Assembly (NCBI GenBank): GCA_964469935.1
Contig: CAYXZQ010000002.1
Span: 1 to 64,000 of the forward strand
Direction: 5' to 3'
From: CAYXZQ01 sp964469935
Lineage (GTDB): Archaea; Nanobdellota; Nanobdellia; Woesearchaeales; DSVV01
Length of the DNA stretch: 64,000 nucleotides
A program made the position numbers and the translations under genes. The notes below the pieces were generated by a model. That model saw only the letters and a list, made by a program, of their open reading frames with translations. It did not search any database and was not told the origin of the DNA. Positions 49,772 to 58,845 of the stretch are shown piece by piece (within the stretch, counting starts at the first letter, position 1; every line of letters starts with the position of its first letter).

Positions 49772-49792
49772 GATGCTTGAGCCCCGGGCATC

Positions 49793-50425
49793 ATGGATGC
49801 AATAATAATCGCAGGCGGCAAGGGGACGAGGCTCGGCGGCAATATCCCCAAAGCCCTTGTGGAGGTCAAAGGAAAGCCCCTGGTGGCCCACCAGATAGAT
49901 TACCTCCTGCAGTCCGGGATTGTCGACAGGTTCATCCTGGCTCTCGGACATAAGTCAGAGATTGTAATGGAATTTGTCAAGAAAAGATATCCAGATGAAA
50001 AAATAATTTTTTCAGTCGAGGAGCAGCCTCTTGGTACAGGTGGAGGGGTAAAAAAGGCGATGAAGCTGGCCAGATCAGATTATGTCATTGCCCTCAATTG
50101 TGACGACGTGACCGATATCGACGTAAAAAAGCTCGCTGCCATGGGTGAGAACACCATATGCGTCGCACACCCCAGGCTCATATTCGGCCTCGTGATAGAG
50201 AAGGACGGATATGCCATATTTAACGAGAAGCCCGAGATCAAGGACTGGGTGAACTGCGGATGGTATCTCCTTGACAGGGTTGAGATGCTCAGGATCCTCC
50301 CGGACAAGGGAAGCCTGGAGATTGATGTGTTTCCGAACATCAGGATGAGGGTCTTCAGGCACGAGGGTTTCTGGAAGACCGTGAATACCCAGAAGGACAT
50401 CGACGAGTTCGACAAAACTATCTGA
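49793..50425 (+). CDS. Sugar-1-phosphate nucleotidyltransferase
   Basis: This 210-residue nucleotidyltransferase has the activation signature IIIAGGKGTRLGG at residues 4-16, the lysine-containing IPKALVEVKGKP near 18, and EQPLGTGGGVKKA near 77. It is short and has no left-handed helix domain, like the heptose- or mannose-1-phosphate guanylyltransferases of the NTP_transferase family. The NTP and sugar cannot be decided. It ends exactly where the convergent APS kinase gene ends (50425/50426). Confidence 0.82.
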   Translation: MDAIIIAGGKGTRLGGNIPKALVEVKGKPLVAHQIDYLLQSGIVDRFILALGHKSEIVMEFVKKRYPDEKIIFSVEEQPLGTGGGVKKAMKLARSDYVIALNCDDVTDIDVKKLAAMGENTICVAHPRLIFGLVIEKDGYAIFNEKPEIKDWVNCGWYLLDRVEMLRILPDKGSLEIDVFPNIRMRVFRHEGFWKTVNTQKDIDEFDKTI

Positions 50426-51016
50426 TCAGCCGAGTTTCAGGCTTTCCAGAAGGTGTCTAGCGCATGTCTCAGCGTCGTCCTTGCCTGAATCAAGGATCAT
50501 TTCTGGACTCTTGGGTTCCTCATAAGGTGCGCTGACCCCTGTGAAATCCTTGATCTTTCCTTGTTTTGCCTTCTTGTACATCCCTTTAGAATCCCTCTTC
50601 TCGCATTCCTCTACAGGGCATCTAACATAAATCTCGATAAAGTCATCCCCAATAAGCCCTCTTGCTTTCAGTCGGTCTCTTTCATACGGGCTTATGAAGC
50701 AGACCAGCACGAAAATGCCTGCATCATGAAGAATCCTCGCGACCTCCCCTATCCTCCTTATGTTCTCTTCCCTGTCTTTTGGACTGAACCCGAGTTCCGA
50801 ATTGAGGCCATGCCTGATGTTGTCGCCGTCAAGTATGTAGGTTGGAAGGGCGGCATCATGCATCTTCTTCTCAGCCAGGGCTGCAATCGTGGACTTGCCT
50901 GAGCCAGAGAGGCCTGTGAACCACAGGACCTTGTTTTTCCTTCCGCCGAGAAGCCTTGTCCTGTCCTCTCTTGAGACGAGTCCTCTGTGCCATACAATAT
51001 TTTTTGATGCCATCAT
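50426..51016 (-). CDS. cysC: Adenylyl-sulfate kinase
   Basis: This 196-residue P-loop kinase has WFTGLSGSGKSTIA near residue 32, LDGDNIRHGLN near 61, NIRRIGEVARIL near 85 and FISPYERDR near 107 with the conserved serine of APS kinases. It phosphorylates APS to PAPS, the sulfate donor for sulfotransferases. No ATP sulfurylase, PAPS reductase or sulfotransferase lies in the window. The neighbouring gene encodes a PAP-phosphatase-like protein, so the pair looks like a sulfation donor and recycling unit for glycans rather than sulfate assimilation. Either of two adjacent ATGs could be the start. Confidence 0.93.
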   Translation of the reverse strand: MMASKNIVWHRGLVSREDRTRLLGGRKNKVLWFTGLSGSGKSTIAALAEKKMHDAALPTYILDGDNIRHGLNSELGFSPKDREENIRRIGEVARILHDAGIFVLVCFISPYERDRLKARGLIGDDFIEIYVRCPVEECEKRDSKGMYKKAKQGKIKDFTGVSAPYEEPKSPEMILDSGKDDAETCARHLLESLKLG

Positions 51017-51094
51017 GTCAAGGGTTCACGGAACCTATAGGGTTTATCCGTGCATTTCCGGAACTGCGAGAGCTGTACTGCTGATATCGATCTT

Positions 51095-51889
51095 TTAGCC
51101 ATTTTTTATTATCTCCAGGAGCTCATTATGATTCCTGTTGTTGGATGCCAGAAATCCGCTCTTCTTCAATGGGTTTTCCTGGTTGTATATCAATTCTTTT
51201 CCATCAAGGTCAGTCATCCTGCCCCCTGCCTCCTTTATGATGATGTCCATCGCGCATATGTCCCATTCATTGACAGGCCCGAGCCTTGGGTAGAGGTCTG
51301 CCTCCCCTTTTGCGACCAGGCATCCCTTGACAGAGCTTCCTGTCACAACTGCCTCCCTGAACCTTTTCATTAGTTTCCTGAGCTTTTCCGATTGATGTGA
51401 CCTGCTCACGGCTATCTCCATGTATTTCGGGTCTGAGGTCGACGATACCTTTATTCCCTGGTCCTGGTAGAATGAGCCTTTTCCCTCAGTAGCATAATAA
51501 AGCTCGTCTGTCACCGGGACATAGATGACTCCGATGATTGGTCTTCCGTCCTGGACAAGCGCGATGTTGACTGTGAACTCGCCGTTCTTCTTGATGAATT
51601 CCTTGGTGCCGTCGAGCGGGTCGATGATCCACACCATGCTGCTATCCTGCCTCTTCTTGTCATCCTTGCCTTCTTCGGTGAGGATGGGGATGTCCGGGAA
51701 ACTTTCCTTGAGACCTATGACAATCACACTGTTGGCAGCCAGGTCAGCCCTTGTCAGCGGGCTTGTGTTCCCTTCCTGGTCCTTTTTCTCAGTGATGTCG
51801 AAATCTTCTGAGTTGTAGATTTCGAGAATCTTTTCCCCGGCCATGATGACAAGCTCTTTTGCATTCTCCAGCATTGATGAGATGTCCAT
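51095..51889 (-). CDS. cysQ: 3'(2'),5'-bisphosphate nucleotidase, CysQ-like
   Basis: This 264-residue member of the inositol monophosphatase superfamily has LTEEGKD near residue 54, the metal motif WIIDPLDGTKEF near 82-93 and EWDICAMDIIIKEAGG near 199. The GTKEF variant and overall length favour CysQ over inositol phosphatase. It removes the 3'-phosphate from PAP, the by-product of sulfotransferases. It lies 78 bp upstream of cysC on the same strand with its own TATA element 28 nt before the ATG. Confidence 0.88.
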   Translation of the reverse strand: MDISSMLENAKELVIMAGEKILEIYNSEDFDITEKKDQEGNTSPLTRADLAANSVIVIGLKESFPDIPILTEEGKDDKKRQDSSMVWIIDPLDGTKEFIKKNGEFTVNIALVQDGRPIIGVIYVPVTDELYYATEGKGSFYQDQGIKVSSTSDPKYMEIAVSRSHQSEKLRKLMKRFREAVVTGSSVKGCLVAKGEADLYPRLGPVNEWDICAMDIIIKEAGGRMTDLDGKELIYNQENPLKKSGFLASNNRNHNELLEIIKNG

Positions 51890-51910
51890 ATTCCCATAGA
51901 TTGCAGGGGA

Positions 51911-51924
51911 TTTTATATAATTAA
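51911..51924 (-). promoter_or_regulatory. TATA-box promoter for cysQ (cysC)
   Basis: TTAATTATATAAAA on the minus strand is centred 28 nt before ATG 51889. Confidence 0.55.
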
Positions 51925-52180
51925 TGATTGTCCAGCCTATAGGATATCAAAGGCGACGGGAATTTCCAGGTAGGTCATCTTGCGCCTCAGTAATCAGCCT
52001 TTTCCGTTCTTGCCGATTTTCCAGATTTAACTTTGTCATATAGCACGGAACAACACATTTTAAATATTAGTTCTACACCCTCTGCCTTATTTTAGAGTCA
52101 CTGCATAGTAAAGAAAATGTTCTGGACAGGTGACGCATAGTATAGATTCCGACTTGAGAACCTAATTTAATAATAACATT
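51925..52180. other. Intergenic stretch without a recognised gene
   Basis: The 328 bp gap between cysQ and the repeat protein holds, besides the two promoters, a further TATA-like element (CATTTTAAATATT near 52067-52079) that precedes only a 7-codon ORF starting at 52119. No tRNA, structured RNA or longer ORF was recognised. Confidence 0.5.
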
Positions 52181-52198
52181 TATATATTAATATATTAA
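52180..52198 (+). promoter_or_regulatory. AT-rich promoter for the tandem-repeat surface protein
   Basis: An AT-only TATATTAATATATTAAT stretch is centred about 28 nt before ATG 52218; AAAGGTAT occurs 4-11 nt before the start as a possible Shine-Dalgarno site. Confidence 0.5.
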
Positions 52199-52217
52199 TT
52201 ACTATAAAGGTATCAAA

Positions 52218-54803
52218 ATGTCTATTGACGAAGAAGTGAACAGAGAGATTGGAATACTCAGGAAGCTTAAAGATAGGCTTGCGAATACAAAAACAGGAAA
52301 AGTCCTTTCAGCGCTCTCTGTTTTCTGGGCAACTTACACTTTTTCGCCCGGAAGTGTCCAGGAGCTCGTTTCAGTCCTCAATAACAGGATAAACATCACG
52401 GACTTTATAGGTTTCATGCCGGCTGCCAGGGCGCAGGACTTCAGCTTTGCCTGCGACCCAAACAATGAGCCTGACCTGTGGGGCTATAAGATATTCTATG
52501 GCAACCACAATGGAGGACCATATGATGGGGCAGGAGGTTCAGAGAGCGATTCGCCTGTAGAATTTCCGCTGTCCGGTCTGCCTGACCCGAATAATCCGAC
52601 ATTCCAGATCCACGGACTTTCAAGCACAAAGAACTGGTATTTTGTCGCAGTTGCGCGTGACATATACGGCAATATAAGCAATTTTTCGAACCAGCTGCAG
52701 TGGCTGGGTGGTTCTGCGGACACGACTCCACCTGTAGTATCAGCCGATGCATTCTCAAGATACGTATCGGGCTCAGTCTTCAGGCGGACAGGGGACATCA
52801 CGGACGATGTGGAGCTCGATGACCCCGAGACACTGGAATTCTGGCTGCAGAAAGATGATGAAGCTGCTTTGGACATCACTGACCAGGTGAATGTGACTGT
52901 CGTGAATAACAGCCATTATGCTTTCGACACAGGAAATATCACTGTGGGCGAAGGTGATTTTACTCTCACGATCAAGGCCTGGGACTATGAGGGGAACCAG
53001 GCTGTATACAGCGATTCCCAGACCCTCATCGAGAACCCGCCGGTTATCCTTTCAGATGACATGACCGGCGGTTTTTCAGGAGGGACGCTGAATCTTGATA
53101 TCCCGTTTGAAGGTGTAGGTGTCTCAGAGGGTCACGCGGTTGTCGGAGGAAGGACTCTGGACCTGGTAATGGGAGACGGAGTCCTGCAGTTCGCAAATCC
53201 CATGCTGGTGTCTGATATTGCAGAACATTACGGCGCATTGGATATCTCTCTTCACCTGACAAACGGGCTGGGCTCAGAGTTCACCAAGCACGGAGAGATC
53301 ATCTTCGAATCCGAGACAGGCTCTCTCAGGCAGTCGCTCCAGAATCCCGTATCCCTGGATTCGATGGACAATTACCTGCTGTGGAACAACAATTATCCGC
53401 AGCTTTTCGGCGTCTCGCAGGACACGGCTGATTTCGTGGAAGGCAGTTCCAGCATGAAGGTGGATTATGCTTACGATCCATCTTACAGCAAAAGATATCT
53501 CTGGCGCTGGGTTGACAGCGGGAAGAGGGACTGGTCGGCAAAGAATGTAATGGACGTCTGGATAAGATCTGACAAGGATGCACGCATCGGCCTTATGGCC
53601 AGGAACTCCGGCTCATACACATCTATCAAGTGGATCGACGTTTCCGTAGGCTCCGGGGATTATGCAGTCGACATAAGCGACTGGAGCAGGGAGGACGTGG
53701 ACAAGCTATATATCAAGTTCGACGGCCGTGAAGGTTATGACTACCAGATGAGCATCGACGACATCGTGCTGGCCGATGCTATTGTAAATCAATCCTCTGC
53801 CCAGAATATCCTAAACAAGGTCCAGCTGGATTCGATGGACAATTACCTGCTGTGGAACAACATATATCCCCAGCTTTTCGGGGTCTCGTTGGACACGGCT
53901 GAATTCGTGGAAGGCAGCTCCAGCATGAAGGTGGATTATACATACGACCCCTCGTACAACCAGAGATACCTCTGGCGCTGGATAGACAGCGGGAAGAGGG
54001 ACTGGTCGGCAAAGAATGTCATGAGCATGTGGGTGAATTCCGACAGGGATGCGCGCATCGGCCTGATGGCCAGGAACTCCGGCTCATACACCTCGATCAG
54101 GTGGATCGATGTCAAGAGCGGCTCAGGCAGATATGTCGTCGACATAAGCGACTGGAGCAGGGCGGATGTGGACAAGCTCTACCTGAAGTTCGACGGCCGT
54201 GAAGGATATGACTACCAGATGAGCATCGACGACATCTCCCTTGGTGACGGGTTACACGAGACAGGAGGAGGGCTTTTCGACTGGAAGACTCTGGACTCGA
54301 TGGACAGTCTCCTGGCCTATCTGAACAGATACCCTGAATTGTTCCAGCTTTCTGTTGATACTGCGAACAAGGTAGAGGGCTCAGGCAGCCTGAAAGTGGA
54401 CTTCAGCTACAATCCTTCATATTCTCCTGAGAGATACATCCACCGGCCTGTCGATTCAGGGGACCAGGACGAGTCGCAGTACAATGTAATGAGGCTTTGG
54501 ACAATGGGGACGTTCGCCCAAGCAGGCCAGGCAGCGCAGATAGGGATAATGGCTCGGAATGCCGGGTCTTATACAGGAATACAGTGGTTTGACGTGGCCT
54601 CAGGCAAAAAATGGCAGACCATGGACATAAGTCAGATGCCGAGGGACCTTTGGCAGTACCTTTATTTCAAGTTCAAGGGCGATGAAGGCTACGATTACCA
54701 GGTGAATCTCGACAGCCTGCAGCTGGTCGACACCAAAGGGGAGAAGAACGTGTACTTTTCTGATTCCAAGAATTCTGCACTTGTCATCAGATGGGATGAC
54801 TGA
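52218..54803 (+). CDS. Surface protein with fibronectin-like and three tandem carbohydrate-binding-like repeats
   Basis: In this 861-residue protein a long N-terminal region (about 70 residues, with hydrophobic VLSALSVFWATYTF and a possible cleavage site near AARAQD) precedes a fibronectin-type segment (residues about 75-165) and a further beta-sandwich. From about residue 380 come three repeats of about 155 residues: each opens with LDSMD, contains SGSYTxI(K/R)W(I/F)DV and ends with YDYQM(S/N)-type strands, like galactose-binding or CBM-type jelly rolls. Repeats 1 and 2 (from 53355 and 53826, period 471 nt) are nearly identical at the DNA level; repeat 3 (from 54291) is diverged. There is no C-terminal anchor. 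A secreted adhesin or glycan-binding protein is likely. Confidence 0.72.
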   Translation: MSIDEEVNREIGILRKLKDRLANTKTGKVLSALSVFWATYTFSPGSVQELVSVLNNRINITDFIGFMPAARAQDFSFACDPNNEPDLWGYKIFYGNHNGGPYDGAGGSESDSPVEFPLSGLPDPNNPTFQIHGLSSTKNWYFVAVARDIYGNISNFSNQLQWLGGSADTTPPVVSADAFSRYVSGSVFRRTGDITDDVELDDPETLEFWLQKDDEAALDITDQVNVTVVNNSHYAFDTGNITVGEGDFTLTIKAWDYEGNQAVYSDSQTLIENPPVILSDDMTGGFSGGTLNLDIPFEGVGVSEGHAVVGGRTLDLVMGDGVLQFANPMLVSDIAEHYGALDISLHLTNGLGSEFTKHGEIIFESETGSLRQSLQNPVSLDSMDNYLLWNNNYPQLFGVSQDTADFVEGSSSMKVDYAYDPSYSKRYLWRWVDSGKRDWSAKNVMDVWIRSDKDARIGLMARNSGSYTSIKWIDVSVGSGDYAVDISDWSREDVDKLYIKFDGREGYDYQMSIDDIVLADAIVNQSSAQNILNKVQLDSMDNYLLWNNIYPQLFGVSLDTAEFVEGSSSMKVDYTYDPSYNQRYLWRWIDSGKRDWSAKNVMSMWVNSDRDARIGLMARNSGSYTSIRWIDVKSGSGRYVVDISDWSRADVDKLYLKFDGREGYDYQMSIDDISLGDGLHETGGGLFDWKTLDSMDSLLAYLNRYPELFQLSVDTANKVEGSGSLKVDFSYNPSYSPERYIHRPVDSGDQDESQYNVMRLWTMGTFAQAGQAAQIGIMARNAGSYTGIQWFDVASGKKWQTMDISQMPRDLWQYLYFKFKGDEGYDYQVNLDSLQLVDTKGEKNVYFSDSKNSALVIRWDD
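53355..54755 (+). repeat. Three in-frame tandem repeats of about 470 bp
   Basis: The units start at 53355, 53826 and 54291 with CTGGA(T/C)TCGATGGAC. Units 1 and 2 share long identical blocks such as CCAGGAACTCCGGCTCATAC, indicating recent duplication or gene conversion; unit 3 keeps only the protein motif. Confidence 0.85.
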
Positions 54804-54831
54804 ACACCTGTCTCAGCGTGCATTTATAATA

Positions 54832-54845
54832 AAATTTAAATAAAA
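54832..54845 (+). promoter_or_regulatory. TATA-box promoter for the glycan operon 54865-61676
   Basis: AAATTTAAATAAAA is centred 27 nt before ATG 54865. The following six genes overlap or nearly abut, so this is the likely operon promoter. Confidence 0.6.
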
Positions 54846-54864
54846 ACCGGTTTCTCGGGTAGTT

Positions 54865-55794
54865 ATGGAATATTCAGTGATTATAGCCACGTACAATGAA
54901 GAGCAGAATGTCGAGCCGCTTTACAGAGAAGTAAAGACCGTCATGGACAAGATTACCGACGATTATGAGATTATCTTCGTCGATGACGGAAGCAATGACA
55001 GCACGTTCAGCCGGCTTGAAAAGCTGAATGCGAGGGACGCCAAAGTCAGGGTCCTGCAGTTCCGCAAGAATTTCGGCCAGTCAGCTGCATGGGATGCGGG
55101 CATAAATTTCGCCTCAGGGAACATTCTGATAACTCTTGACGGCGACCTGCAGAATGATCCTGCCGACATCCCCAAACTGCTCAAAAAGCTGGATGAGGGA
55201 TATGATGCTGTCTCAGGATGGAGATGGAAGAGGAAGGATGGCTTCTCGAAAAGGCTGTTCTCCCGCTTCTCGAAGCATATGCGGCGGCTGATAATCGATG
55301 ACAAGCTCCATGATTCAGGATGCTCCCTCAAGGCATACAAGAAGGAGTGTTTCGAGGATTTCCATCTCTACGGCGAACTCCACAGGTATATCGCAGAGAT
55401 GCTTGCGCTCAACGGGTTCAGGATAGGCGAGGTCAAGGTGAATCACAGGCCGAGAACCAAGGGCAGGACCAAGTATGGGTTGAAGCGCATATATAAGGGA
55501 CTTCTGGATCTTTTTCTCATCTGGTTCTGGAGAAAGTATTCAGGCAGGCCCCTTCACCTCTTCGGCGGTTTGGGTCTGCTGACTTCATTTATCGGCGCGA
55601 TATGTTTTTGTTATGTGATCTTTCTCAAGATTTTTTCGGACAGAGACCTCTCCAACAATTTCCTGTCCGTGCTGTCCGTATTCCTGGTAATTGTCGGCGT
55701 CCAGTTCTTTGTTTCCGGGATAATGAGCGACCTTCTCATCAAGAACCATTACAGGGATAAGAAGATATACAAGATAGGAAAGATCTTAAAATGA
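54865..55794 (+). CDS. GT2-family polyprenyl-phosphate glycosyltransferase with membrane tail
   Basis: This 309-residue protein has a GT-A catalytic domain (IIATYNEEQNVEPL near residue 6, FVDDGSNDSTF near 35, LDGDLQNDPADIPKLL near 91) and two C-terminal membrane segments (about 232-255 and 265-290), the layout of GtrB/DPM1-type enzymes. It would transfer a sugar from a nucleotide donor to polyprenyl phosphate at the membrane. The first gene of the operon, it overlaps the following GT4 by 4 bp. Confidence 0.9.
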   Translation: MEYSVIIATYNEEQNVEPLYREVKTVMDKITDDYEIIFVDDGSNDSTFSRLEKLNARDAKVRVLQFRKNFGQSAAWDAGINFASGNILITLDGDLQNDPADIPKLLKKLDEGYDAVSGWRWKRKDGFSKRLFSRFSKHMRRLIIDDKLHDSGCSLKAYKKECFEDFHLYGELHRYIAEMLALNGFRIGEVKVNHRPRTKGRTKYGLKRIYKGLLDLFLIWFWRKYSGRPLHLFGGLGLLTSFIGAICFCYVIFLKIFSDRDLSNNFLSVLSVFLVIVGVQFFVSGIMSDLLIKNHYRDKKIYKIGKILK

Positions 55795-56975
55795 GGATAT
55801 TGGAGATTGCGCCGGAGCCTGTCTTTGAATCAAGGGGTACGCCATTCAGCGTGTATCACAGGACCCTTGCGCTGAGCAGGCTGGGCCACAGGATCGACCT
55901 TGTCTGCTATCACATAGGAAATGATGTCCGGATAAGGAACACAAGGGTGTTTAGGACCCTGAGGATCCCGTTCATAAGAGAGGTCCCGATTGGCCCGTCC
56001 TTCAGGAAGATTTTCCTTGATATCTTCATATTTTCAAGATCCCTCAGGCTGCTCCTGGCAAACAGGTATGACTATATCCATACCCATGAGGAGGCCGGCC
56101 TGTTCGGGGTCATATTCAGGGGACTTTTCAAAAAAAAGCTGGTCTATGACATGCATTCAAGCATGCCCCAGCAGCTGACGAATTTCAATTTCTCGAAAAG
56201 CAAGCCGCTCATCAGGCTCTTTTCGCGCATCGAGAGGTTCGTCCTGGACCATGCAGACGCCGTGATTGTCATCTGCCCCCATCTGGGTGACACGGTAAGA
56301 AAGATAAGCCCGAAAAAGAAGAGGTTCCTTATCGAGAACACGCCCATGGCCAAGGATGTTAAGTCAGTACCGAAGAAAGATGTCGAGAGGCTGAGAAAAG
56401 AGCTGAAGATAAAAGATGAGAAGGTGATCCTGTACACGGGGACTCTTGAGCCCTACCAGGGCATCGACATGCTCCTCGAATCCATACCTTATGCAATTGC
56501 CGGGGAAAAGAATCTGCGGTATCTCATCGTCGGAGGGAAAAAGGTGCAGGTCGAACATTTCAGATCCCTGGCAAGAAAGCTCGGCGTGGATGCGCACGTG
56601 ACCTTCACCGGGCAGAGGCCGATTGAGGAGATGGACGCTTTCATGGGCCTTTCAGACGTACTTGTCTCGCCGAGGTACAAGGGGACGAACACTCCGCTTA
56701 AGATTTATTCCTATCTCAAGTCAGGAATACCGATAATGGCAACAGACATCCTGACGCATACACAGGTCCTGGACAGTTCGGTCGCTGTCCTTGCAAAACC
56801 GAGTCCGGAGGATTTCGGAAAGATGACACTGGAGCTCATCCGGGACAAGTCCCTGCAGGTAAGGCTCGGCAAAAATGCAAAAAGGCTTGCAGAGACCAAG
56901 TACAGCTATGAGCAGTTCCTTGAGAAGACAAAAAACTTGTGCGATTATATCGAAAAGACATCTATACGAGGATAA
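55791..56975 (+). CDS. GT4-family glycosyltransferase
   Basis: This 394-residue GT-B transferase has RILEIAPEPVFESRGTPFSV at the start, VYDMHSSMPQQL near residue 117, VILYTGTLEPYQGIDML near 213 and LVSPRYKGTNTPLKIYSYL near 287, where the second glutamate of the usual E-x7-E is replaced by the KGTNTPLK variant. It adds a sugar to the growing glycan on the cytoplasmic side. It overlaps the GT2 gene as ATGA and is followed by asparagine synthetase after 1 bp. Confidence 0.88.
   Translation: MRILEIAPEPVFESRGTPFSVYHRTLALSRLGHRIDLVCYHIGNDVRIRNTRVFRTLRIPFIREVPIGPSFRKIFLDIFIFSRSLRLLLANRYDYIHTHEEAGLFGVIFRGLFKKKLVYDMHSSMPQQLTNFNFSKSKPLIRLFSRIERFVLDHADAVIVICPHLGDTVRKISPKKKRFLIENTPMAKDVKSVPKKDVERLRKELKIKDEKVILYTGTLEPYQGIDMLLESIPYAIAGEKNLRYLIVGGKKVQVEHFRSLARKLGVDAHVTFTGQRPIEEMDAFMGLSDVLVSPRYKGTNTPLKIYSYLKSGIPIMATDILTHTQVLDSSVAVLAKPSPEDFGKMTLELIRDKSLQVRLGKNAKRLAETKYSYEQFLEKTKNLCDYIEKTSIRG
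56968..56973 (+). promoter_or_regulatory. Shine-Dalgarno site for the GTG start of asnB
   Basis: GAGGAT ends 3 nt before GTG 56977 and overlaps the end of the GT4 gene. Confidence 0.5.
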
Positions 56976-56976
56976 A

Positions 56977-58845
56977 GTGTGCGGCATTTGCGGGATATAT
57001 TCAGGGGAAGGCGGACCGTCCCATGATCTTGTCAGGTCAATGACAAGGGAGCTCTCCCATCGCGGCCCTGACCAGGACGGGTTCTATTTCGACGACCGCC
57101 TTGGCATGGGCATGAGGAGGCTCTCCATCATCGACCTCAGGACAGGGAAACAGCCCATCTCGAATGAGGAAGGCACAGTATCCGTGGTCTACAACGGGGA
57201 GATATACAACTTCCCTGAGCTCAGGCTTCTGCTGGAGAAGAAAGGGCACCGGTTCGCAACCGACACTGACACAGAGGTCATTGTCCATGCTTATGAGGAA
57301 TACGGGTTTGAGTGCCTTAAGCGCTTCAACGGCATGTTCGCATTCTCACTCTGGGATTCCGAAAAGAAGATCCTGTTCATCGCCCGCGACAGGCTGGGTA
57401 TCAAACCCCTCTATTATCATCATGGCCCGCAGCGGTTCGCATTCGCATCAGAGATCAAGTCCATCATCAAGATAGGGGATATCAAGAGGACGATTAATCG
57501 CAGGGCACTCTACCATTACCTTGGCTATGAGTTCGTGCCTGCGCCGGACTCCATATTCGAGGGGATAAGGAAGCTGCCACAGGGTCATTACCTTGTCTTC
57601 GACAGCAGACAAAATTCCGTCAGGGTGAAAAAGTACTGGGACTGCTCATTCAGGGCCAAAAGATACAGCGAGGACCAGCTTGCAGGGCAACTTCTCGAGA
57701 ACCTGAAGAGGGCAGTCGAGAGGAGGCTCATAAGCGACGTGCCGCTCGGAGCATTCCTTTCAGGAGGCATCGATTCGAGCGCAATCGTCGGCCTGATGTC
57801 CGGCCTGAAGGAGGACCCTGTCAGGACCTTCTCTATAGGCTTTGAGGATGCGTCATACAACGAGCTTGCCCACGCGAGAAAGGTTGCCGAGTGTTTCGGG
57901 ACGGACCACACCGAGAAGATGATAACTCCTGACGCGGTCAATCTTACAGGAGAGATAGTGAAATATTTTGACGAGCCCTTTGCAGACATATCCGCAATCC
58001 CGACATTTCTTGTCTCTGAGCTTGCCAGGACAAAGGTCAAGGTGGTCCTGTCAGGGGACGGCGGGGACGAGCTGTTCGCAGGATACGAGAGGTATGTCGC
58101 GAGCAGGATTGCAGGGACGCTCCCTATTCCGAGGCCTGTCGGCAGGATTGCCGGCAGCCTATTCAAACCCAGGGAGAAGAAGAAAGGGCTCGCGAACATG
58201 TTCCAGAGATACAGCGAGGGCCTGCAATTGCCGGATGACGCAAGGCACATGCGCTGGCAGTATTTCCTGAACAAGAACCTGGAGGACGGCCTGTTCCAGA
58301 AAGATTTAAGGGCCCTGGCTGACAGGACGGATGCATTCGGTCCTCTGAACACCTTCTATGGCAAGAGCGGGCTCAAGGGGAGGCTTGACAGGGAGCAGTA
58401 CGCAGACATCAAGCTGTATCTTGCGGACGACATCCTTGTGAAGGTCGACAGGATGAGCATGGCCCATTCCCTCGAGGCCAGGGTGCCGTTCCTGGACCAT
58501 ACTCTCGTGGAGTTTGCGATGACGATCCCCCCCGGACTTAGGCTGAGGAGCCTAAGGACTAAGCACATCCTGAAAAAGGCTGTCAGCGGCCTTCTTCCAA
58601 GGGATATCATAAACAGGAAGAAAGAGGGTTTCAGCATCCCCATCAAGAACTGGCTCAGGACCGATCTCAGGGACCTGATGAAAGAGAAGCTGGAGAGGCC
58701 GGCATTTTCACGTGAGAGACTCTTCAACCAAAGGTTTATTAATAAACTCATGAAACTCCACATCAGGGGGGATAAGAACTACAGCCACCAGCTATGGGCA
58801 TTGATGATGTTCGGGATGTGGTACGAAAGATACATGACAAAATGA
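56977..58845 (+). CDS. asnB: Asparagine synthetase (glutamine-hydrolysing)
   Basis: This 622-residue protein has an N-terminal class II glutaminase with Cys2 directly after the start (MCGICG), followed by SHRGPDQDG near residue 27, and a C-terminal synthetase with the ATP-pyrophosphatase loop SGGIDSS near 262. The GTG at 56977 is required to expose Cys2 as the nucleophile, so an upstream in-frame ATG at 56875 inside the GT4 gene is rejected. AsnB-type proteins in polysaccharide operons sometimes amidate uronic acids or act on other substrates instead of aspartate; the operon context makes that a real alternative. Confidence 0.9.
   Translation: MCGICGIYSGEGGPSHDLVRSMTRELSHRGPDQDGFYFDDRLGMGMRRLSIIDLRTGKQPISNEEGTVSVVYNGEIYNFPELRLLLEKKGHRFATDTDTEVIVHAYEEYGFECLKRFNGMFAFSLWDSEKKILFIARDRLGIKPLYYHHGPQRFAFASEIKSIIKIGDIKRTINRRALYHYLGYEFVPAPDSIFEGIRKLPQGHYLVFDSRQNSVRVKKYWDCSFRAKRYSEDQLAGQLLENLKRAVERRLISDVPLGAFLSGGIDSSAIVGLMSGLKEDPVRTFSIGFEDASYNELAHARKVAECFGTDHTEKMITPDAVNLTGEIVKYFDEPFADISAIPTFLVSELARTKVKVVLSGDGGDELFAGYERYVASRIAGTLPIPRPVGRIAGSLFKPREKKKGLANMFQRYSEGLQLPDDARHMRWQYFLNKNLEDGLFQKDLRALADRTDAFGPLNTFYGKSGLKGRLDREQYADIKLYLADDILVKVDRMSMAHSLEARVPFLDHTLVEFAMTIPPGLRLRSLRTKHILKKAVSGLLPRDIINRKKEGFSIPIKNWLRTDLRDLMKEKLERPAFSRERLFNQRFINKLMKLHIRGDKNYSHQLWALMMFGMWYERYMTK

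Noticed and set aside
52119..52142. A 7-codon ORF after an isolated TATA-like element in the gap before the repeat protein
   Set aside because: Too short, with no conserved feature visible. A small RNA cannot be excluded but cannot be supported.
56875..56976. An extended N-terminus for asparagine synthetase starting at 56875
   Set aside because: It would bury Cys2, the glutaminase nucleophile, and overlaps the GT4 gene by about 100 bp; GTG 56977 with GAGGAT upstream fits better.
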